Origin: Novispirillum itersonii subsp. itersonii ATCC 12639
Lineage (GTDB): Bacteria > Pseudomonadota > Alphaproteobacteria > Rhodospirillales > Rhodospirillaceae
Assembly: GCF_000381985.1 (NCBI RefSeq)
Contig: NZ_KB907337.1
Location: 323,697 to 387,696, forward strand
Direction of reading: 5' to 3'
DNA: 64,000 bases
Below the pieces are notes generated by a model. It did no database searches. It was not told the DNA's origin and worked only from the letters and a program-made list of their open reading frames with translations. Below, in pieces: positions 59,119 through 64,000 of the stretch. A program made the translations under genes and the position numbers. Numbering within the stretch: position 1 is the stretch's first letter; each line of letters begins with the position of its first letter.

Positions 59119-59412
59119 ATGGCCGATCAGACCCACGCCCCGCTGGACCTCTCCACCCTGCCGGAACGCCGTAAGCGGCTGCTGTACCGCAGCACCCACC
59201 GCGGCATGAAGGAAGCGGACGTGCTGCTGGGCGGCTTTGCCAGCGCCCACATCGGCACCCTGAGCGATGATCAGATCGACCGGCTGGAAACCCTGCTGGA
59301 TGAGCTGGATGTCGATATCATGGACTGGGTGATCGGCAAGCGGCCGGTCCCGCCGCAGTTTGACACCGATGTTTACCGGATGATTCTGGCATTTAAGCCC
59401 TACGCTGACTGA
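59119..59412 (+). CDS. sdhE: FAD assembly factor SdhE (succinate dehydrogenase)
   Basis: SdhE helps attach FAD to the SdhA flavoprotein of complex II. The 97-residue protein carries the conserved RRKRLLYRSTHRGMKEAD (with the RGxxE core) and MDWVIGKRP. The ATG at 59119 is chosen over the longer frame from 58621, which lies over recG. It precedes mfd. Confidence 0.95.
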   Translation: MADQTHAPLDLSTLPERRKRLLYRSTHRGMKEADVLLGGFASAHIGTLSDDQIDRLETLLDELDVDIMDWVIGKRPVPPQFDTDVYRMILAFKPYAD

Positions 59413-59485
59413 GGCCGGGCCCGGCCTCCGGCTTTCTGATCTTCTTACGCTGTGCAGACCGCTGCTTTTCTGACGAGGACTCCCC

Positions 59486-62400
59486 GTGTCCGCTGACCAG
59501 ACATTCCGTTTCGCCTCGCTTCTGCCCGCCCGCCTGCCTGCGGCCCTTGCCCACGGGCCACAGCGCCTTTCTCTTGGCGGGGTGCCGGAAGGCTTTGATG
59601 CCCTGCTGCTGGCGGCATTGCATCAGGATGGTCTGGCGGCGGATCTGCTGCACATCTGCCGCGACGATGTGCGGCTGGCGACATTGGCGGCGGCCCTGCG
59701 GGCGCTGCTGCCCGGCGCGGCGATACTGGAATTTCCGGCGTGGGACTGCGTGCCCTATGACCGGGCCTCGCCCAGTGTTGAAATCGTCGGGCGGCGGGTG
59801 GATACCCTGACCCGGCTGGCCGGGCCACGCCCGAAGGGCGAGGAGGGGCGGCGGATCATTCTGACCACCGTCGCCGCCATCACCCAGCGCGTGCCCCGGC
59901 GCGAGGTGTTCAACGGTGCGGTCTTCCGTATCATTGCCGGAAAAGACCTGAACATGGATGCCCTGATGGGCTATCTGGTCAGGAACGGGTATGTCCGGTC
60001 AGAACAGGTGATGGAACCCGGCGAGTACGCCGTGCGCGGCGGCATTGTCGATCTGTTTCCGCCGGGGGGAGAGGAGCCGTTCCGCCTCGACTTTTTCGGG
60101 GATGAAGTCGACAGTATCCGCACATTCGACCCGCTGTCGCAGCGCACCACCGGCACGGTGAAGGAACTGCTGCTGAAGCCGATGTCAGAAGTGATTCTGA
60201 CTGAAGACAGCATTTCCCGCTTCCGCACCCAGTACCGCGAACTGTTCGGGGCGGTCTCGCGGAAGGATATGCTCTACGAAGCGGTCAGCGAAGGCCGCAA
60301 GATGCAGGGCATGGAACACTGGCTGCCGCTGTTTCATTCCGGGCTGGATACCCTGTTCGCCTATCTGCCCGATGCCGTCATCACGCTGGACCATCAGGCG
60401 GAAGAGGCATGGCAGTCGCGTATCGAGCTGATCCGCGAATACTTTGATGCCCGTATCCAGCTTGAGCAGCAGGGGATTGAGGAAGACGGGCAGATCTATC
60501 ATCCGGTGCAGCCTGAACGCCTGTATCTGACCCCGGAGGAATACGCCCGTCTGCTGGCTGCCCGGCCGGGGGCGGTGTTTTCGCCCTTTGCCGCCCCTGA
60601 TGTCGGCAGTACGGCGCAGGAAGCCGCAGGCCGGGCCGGCCGTGATTTCGCCGATGTCCGGGCCCGGACCGGCGAGAATGTGTATGATGCCGTCCGCCAG
60701 TTTGTGGTGGCCGAGCAGGGCCGGGGCCAGAGGGTGATCCTGACCTCGGTTTCGCTGGGGTCGCGGGACCGCGTCAGCGGCGTCCTGCGGGATCACGGCA
60801 CCCCGGGCCTGCTGGCGGTCGATAGCTGGCAGGATGCCTTCAGCCAGCCAGCCGGGACCGTGCCGGTTGTGGTCGCGGGCATGGATCACGGGTTTATCTG
60901 CCCCGGCCTGACGGTGCTGACAGAGCAGGATATCCTCGGTGACCGCCTGTCGCGCCCGGCGCGGAAAAAGCGTAAGGCCGACAAGTTCATTCAGGATGCC
61001 TCGGCACTGGCGCCCGGTGATCTGGTGGTCCACGTTGAGCACGGCATCGGGCGCTATGACGGTCTTGAAACGCTGGATATCGCCGGGGCGCCGCATGACT
61101 GCCTGAAGGTGATCTACGACGGCGACGACAAGCTGTTCGTGCCGGTGGAAAATATCGAGGTCCTGTCCCGCTACGGCAGTGAAACCGCCGGTGTACAGCT
61201 TGACCGGCTGGGCAGCCCGGCATGGCAGGCACGGAAGGCCCGCCTGAAAGAGCGCATCCGCGATATGGCGGAAAAGCTGATTCAGGTTGCCGCCCTGCGC
61301 CAGCTGAAACAGGCCCCGGCGCTGCTGACCCCGGAAGGGCTGTATGATGAGTTCTGCGCCCGCTTCCCTTACACCGAGACCGAAGACCAGCTGAAGGCCA
61401 TTGCCGATACGCTGGAAGATATGACCAAGGGCCGCCCGATGGACCGGCTGGTCTGCGGGGATGTCGGGTTCGGTAAAACCGAGGTTGCCCTGCGGGCTGC
61501 CTTTGTCGCTGCCATGAGCGGGGTACAGGTTGCGGTGGTGGTGCCGACCACCCTGCTGGCGCGCCAGCATTATCTTAATTTCTGCCAGCGCTTTCAGGGG
61601 ATGCCGCTGCGCATCGCCCAGCTTTCGCGGCTGGTCAGCCCCAAAGAGGCCGGGCTGGTCAAGGCCGAGCTGGAAAAGGGGACCATCGACATTGTTGTCG
61701 GCACCCATGCCCTGTTCGCCAAATCGATCAAGTTTAAATCCCTCGGCCTGCTGATCGTGGACGAGGAACAGCACTTCGGGGTCGCCCATAAAGAACACCT
61801 GAAGCAGCTGAAATCGGATGTGCATGTCCTGACCCTGTCGGCAACGCCGATTCCGCGCACGCTGCAACTGGCGCTGACCGGGGTGCGGGAGCTGTCAATC
61901 ATCGCCACCCCGCCGGTGGACCGTCTGGCGGTGCGTACCTTTGTCCTGCCCTTTGACGGTGTGGTGATCCGCGAGGCGATCCTGCGTGAACGGTACCGGG
62001 GTGGCCAGTGTTTCTATGTCTGCCCGCGTCTGTCCGATATTGACGGGGTGGTCGAGCGGCTCCAGCGGCTGGTGCCGGAGATCCGGACCGTTGTCGCCCA
62101 CGGTCAGATGACCCCAACCCAGCTTGAAGACGTGATGCAGGCCTTCGCCGAAGGTGAGTACGATATTCTGCTGGCGACAAACATCATTGAAAGCGGCCTT
62201 GATATGCCGCGGGTGAACACCATCATCATCCACCGCGCCGATATGTTCGGCCTGTCACAGCTGTATCAGCTGCGGGGCCGGGTCGGGCGGGGCAAGCAGC
62301 GCGGCTATGCCTATCTCACCCTGCCGCCGGGCCGGGCGATGACCCCGGCGGCGGAAAAGCGCCTGACCGTGATGCAGACCCTCGACACGCTGGGGGCTGG

Positions 62401-63025
62401 GTTCAATCTGGCGTCGCATGACCTCGACATCCGTGGGGCAGGCAACCTGCTGGGCGATGAACAGTCAGGGCACATCAAGGAAGTGGGGATCGAACTCTAT
62501 CAGCACCTGCTGGAAGAGGCGGTGGCCTCGGTCCGCAACGGTGACGGGGCCAGGGAGAGCACGGAAGGCTGGTCGCCGCAGATCAGTCTGGGGATGCCGG
62601 TGCTGATCCCGGAAAGCTACGTCAAGGATCTGGGGGTCCGTCTGGGGCTGTACCGCCGCATTGCCGACCTGACCGAATATACCGAAACCGAATCTTTCGC
62701 CGCCGAACTGATTGACCGGTTTGGCAAGCTGCCTGAAGAGGTGAACAACCTGTTGCAGGTGGTCGCCATCAAGAACCTGTGCCGCACCGCCAATGTTGAA
62801 CGCCTTGACAGCGGCCCGAAAGGCGCGGTGCTGACCCTGCGCGACAATAAGTTCCCCAATCCCATCGGGTTGGTCCGCTTCATCAGCCAGAACGTTGCTC
62901 TGGTCAAAGTCCGGCCTGACCACAAGATTGTCTATATGCGCAACTGGACCAATCCGGCAGACCGGCTGTCCGGTGCCAGACGCCTGCTGGAACAGCTGGC
63001 CCAGCTGGCGCAGGAAACAGCCTGA
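59486..63025 (+). CDS. mfd: Transcription-repair coupling factor
   Basis: Mfd removes RNA polymerase stalled at DNA damage and recruits UvrA. The 1179 residues hold the UvrB-like N-terminal module, the RNA-polymerase-interacting domain (starting near DLVVHVEHGIGRYDGLE), the translocase with Walker A CGDVGFGKTEVALRAAF (about 655) and DEEQHFGVAHKEHL, and the TRCF C-terminal domain. The start is GTG at 59486 after GAGGA. The gene ends in a pair of hairpins. Confidence 0.98.
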   Translation: MSADQTFRFASLLPARLPAALAHGPQRLSLGGVPEGFDALLLAALHQDGLAADLLHICRDDVRLATLAAALRALLPGAAILEFPAWDCVPYDRASPSVEIVGRRVDTLTRLAGPRPKGEEGRRIILTTVAAITQRVPRREVFNGAVFRIIAGKDLNMDALMGYLVRNGYVRSEQVMEPGEYAVRGGIVDLFPPGGEEPFRLDFFGDEVDSIRTFDPLSQRTTGTVKELLLKPMSEVILTEDSISRFRTQYRELFGAVSRKDMLYEAVSEGRKMQGMEHWLPLFHSGLDTLFAYLPDAVITLDHQAEEAWQSRIELIREYFDARIQLEQQGIEEDGQIYHPVQPERLYLTPEEYARLLAARPGAVFSPFAAPDVGSTAQEAAGRAGRDFADVRARTGENVYDAVRQFVVAEQGRGQRVILTSVSLGSRDRVSGVLRDHGTPGLLAVDSWQDAFSQPAGTVPVVVAGMDHGFICPGLTVLTEQDILGDRLSRPARKKRKADKFIQDASALAPGDLVVHVEHGIGRYDGLETLDIAGAPHDCLKVIYDGDDKLFVPVENIEVLSRYGSETAGVQLDRLGSPAWQARKARLKERIRDMAEKLIQVAALRQLKQAPALLTPEGLYDEFCARFPYTETEDQLKAIADTLEDMTKGRPMDRLVCGDVGFGKTEVALRAAFVAAMSGVQVAVVVPTTLLARQHYLNFCQRFQGMPLRIAQLSRLVSPKEAGLVKAELEKGTIDIVVGTHALFAKSIKFKSLGLLIVDEEQHFGVAHKEHLKQLKSDVHVLTLSATPIPRTLQLALTGVRELSIIATPPVDRLAVRTFVLPFDGVVIREAILRERYRGGQCFYVCPRLSDIDGVVERLQRLVPEIRTVVAHGQMTPTQLEDVMQAFAEGEYDILLATNIIESGLDMPRVNTIIIHRADMFGLSQLYQLRGRVGRGKQRGYAYLTLPPGRAMTPAAEKRLTVMQTLDTLGAGFNLASHDLDIRGAGNLLGDEQSGHIKEVGIELYQHLLEEAVASVRNGDGARESTEGWSPQISLGMPVLIPESYVKDLGVRLGLYRRIADLTEYTETESFAAELIDRFGKLPEEVNNLLQVVAIKNLCRTANVERLDSGPKGAVLTLRDNKFPNPIGLVRFISQNVALVKVRPDHKIVYMRNWTNPADRLSGARRLLEQLAQLAQETA

Positions 63026-63029
63026 ACGG

Positions 63030-63104
63030 AACCGCCCGGATCCTATAGAAAGGATCCGGGCGGTTGATGTGGGGGAAAGGGGCCGGATCCTATAGAAAGG
63101 ATCC
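63030..63104. repeat. Two tandem GGATCC hairpins after mfd (47-bp period)
   Basis: The first has 14-bp perfect arms (63030-63043 and 63052-63065) around the loop TATAGAAA. The second (63085-63104) repeats GGATCC-TATAGAAA-GGATCC with shorter arms; TTGATGT follows both. They lie between mfd and a convergent gene and may act as terminators for both. Confidence 0.85.
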
Positions 63105-63138
63105 GAGCAGTTGATGTACCCGAAAGGGGATAGGGCGT

Positions 63139-63801
63139 TTATTCTGCTGCCGGTGACGACAGCGGGGTCAACGGTGCATTTTCCAGCGCCAGATCAATCA
63201 TCCGCAGCAGAACATCGGTATCCTGCGCTCCGGCGATGCCATAGGCCCCGTTGAAAATAAAGCAGGGCACACCGTTGATGCTCATGCGGTGGGTCTGGCT
63301 GTTTTCCGTCAGAACGTCCTCGCGATACTCCGCATCCGGGCGATCGCTGAAAAAATCTTCGCCGGGAAGGCCCTGTTCATCGGCAATCCTGCGGAGAACC
63401 GCCGTGTCACCGATATTTTTGCCTTCGATAAAATAAGCCCGGAACAGCCGCTCCACCATTGCGCTGGCTTTCCCGTAGCTGGCGGCAAAGCTGACCAGCC
63501 GGTGGGAATCGACGGTATTGGGGGTGATGCTGATCGCATTGAAATCAAAGTCGATGCCTTCACTGACCCCGATATCCCGCAGGGTTGACAGCATACGGTC
63601 GACCCGGGTCGGGCCGCCGAATTTGCGGTCAAGATAGACCTGCCGGGAGATCCCCTCCGCCGGGGCATCGGGATTGAGAAGAAAGGGCCGCCAGACCAGA
63701 TCAGCACTGACGGACGGGCGCAGCGCCAGGGCTTTTTCCAGCCTTCTCTTGCCGATAAAGCACCACGGGCACACCGTATCGAAGATCACCTCGATCCGCA
63801 T
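63139..63801 (-). CDS. DsbA-family (FrnE-like) oxidoreductase
   Basis: The 220-residue thioredoxin-fold protein has the redox site TVCPWCFIGKRR near residue 10, and the C-terminal cis-Pro region GVPCFIFNGAYGIAGAQ, as in the FrnE / 2-hydroxychromene-2-carboxylate isomerase group. It lacks a signal peptide, so it is probably cytoplasmic. The ATG at 63801 gives MRIEVIFDTVCPWC; the frame extends to 63930 without support. Confidence 0.88.
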   Translation of the reverse strand: MRIEVIFDTVCPWCFIGKRRLEKALALRPSVSADLVWRPFLLNPDAPAEGISRQVYLDRKFGGPTRVDRMLSTLRDIGVSEGIDFDFNAISITPNTVDSHRLVSFAASYGKASAMVERLFRAYFIEGKNIGDTAVLRRIADEQGLPGEDFFSDRPDAEYREDVLTENSQTHRMSINGVPCFIFNGAYGIAGAQDTDVLLRMIDLALENAPLTPLSSPAAE

Positions 63802-63841
63802 GGGTTTCCTCCCTTCCTGCCGGGCCGTCCGCCCGCTGGGA

Positions 63842-64000
63842 TCACCAGGGGGCCAGTCCTTCCCCGACCACCGCTGCCGCGCGGGCCAGCAGACTTTCCG
63901 GGGTATCCCCGGCGACCACCTCGGCAGCATTGACGAATGGCCAGACCGTCACCACCCGGTATACATCCTTCGCGGCGAATTCCGTATTGGAAATCACCCC
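63842..64000 (-). CDS. Unidentified protein, C-terminal end (partial)
   Basis: The last 52 residues of a minus-strand gene enter from the right edge (GVISNTEFAAKDVYRVVTVW at first, ending AAAVVGEGLAPW), with the TGA at 63842-63844. It lies 40 bases upstream of the DsbA-family gene on the same strand, so the two may be cotranscribed. I do not recognise the family. Confidence 0.6.
   Translation of the reverse strand, partial: GVISNTEFAAKDVYRVVTVWPFVNAAEVVAGDTPESLLARAAAVVGEGLAPW

Overview
This 64-kb window is a gene-dense, GC-rich stretch of core chromosome from an alphaproteobacterium, most probably a member of the Rhodospirillales. That placement rests on the gene neighbourhoods (purC-purS-purQ-purL-bolA; dusB/nifR3-ntrB-ntrC-ntrY-ntrX-trkA-hfq-hflX; recG-sdhE-mfd), an IspDF fusion, a DUF1476 ATP-synthase zeta-type inhibitor, DUF4167 and hopanoid hpnCDE genes. 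I see no prophage, insertion sequence, CRISPR array, rRNA or tRNA. The many long antisense ORFs are GC-driven shadows of the real genes.

Layout. 1-7.2 kb: the end of purB, a zeta-inhibitor gene, an NRDE protein, a small unknown gene divergent from an XRE regulator, then the purCSQL operon and bolA. 7.3-13.9 kb: a SAM methyltransferase (NDUFAF5-like), sfsA, map, radC, an LdtR-like MarR regulator, comF, grxC, a nitrilase-family amidase and ubiG. 14-26.1 kb: lysC, a nitronate monooxygenase, ptsP, a RodZ-like protein, ispG, hisS, hemA (glutamyl-tRNA reductase), prfA and prmC. 26.5-33.8 kb: a DUF4167 protein, a MOSC protein, clpB behind an RpoH-type promoter, ispDF, and a CcsA/YpjD-like membrane protein preceded by a 67-bp tandem repeat. 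33.9-45.4 kb: the nitrogen-regulation operon dusB-ntrBCYX, then trkA, a HAD phosphatase, hfq, hflX and a small unknown gene. 45.4-53.1 kb: an inositol-monophosphatase-family gene, sodB, hpnCDE, a degenerate squalene/phytoene-synthase-fold protein (NDUFAF6-like), a DUF815 ATPase, yajC and an Mth938/NDUFAF3-like gene. 53.2-64 kb: an orphan chemoreceptor, a 2Fe-2S thioredoxin-like protein, a DUF502 membrane protein, recG, sdhE, mfd, a DsbA-family protein and the end of an unidentified gene.

How the genes connect. Three themes recur. (1) Isoprenoids: ispG and ispDF cover three MEP-pathway steps, and hpnCDE converts the resulting farnesyl diphosphate to squalene for hopanoids. (2) Respiratory-complex assembly: homologues of three mitochondrial complex I assembly factors (NDUFAF5, NDUFAF6, NDUFAF3), the complex II factor SdhE, the ATP synthase zeta inhibitor and ubiG. 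(3) Nitrogen and phosphate-relay control: ntrBCYX plus EI-Ntr (ptsP).

I found no wholly new multi-gene system. The most unusual items are the 67-bp tandem repeat that ends in what looks like a leaderless promoter, two pairs of tandem hairpins with 8-nt loops, a glutamyl-tRNA reductase with several altered motif positions, the separation of yajC from secDF, a cluster of TGCGCA motifs ahead of the XRE regulator, and a perfect palindrome over the -10 box of the ntr operon.
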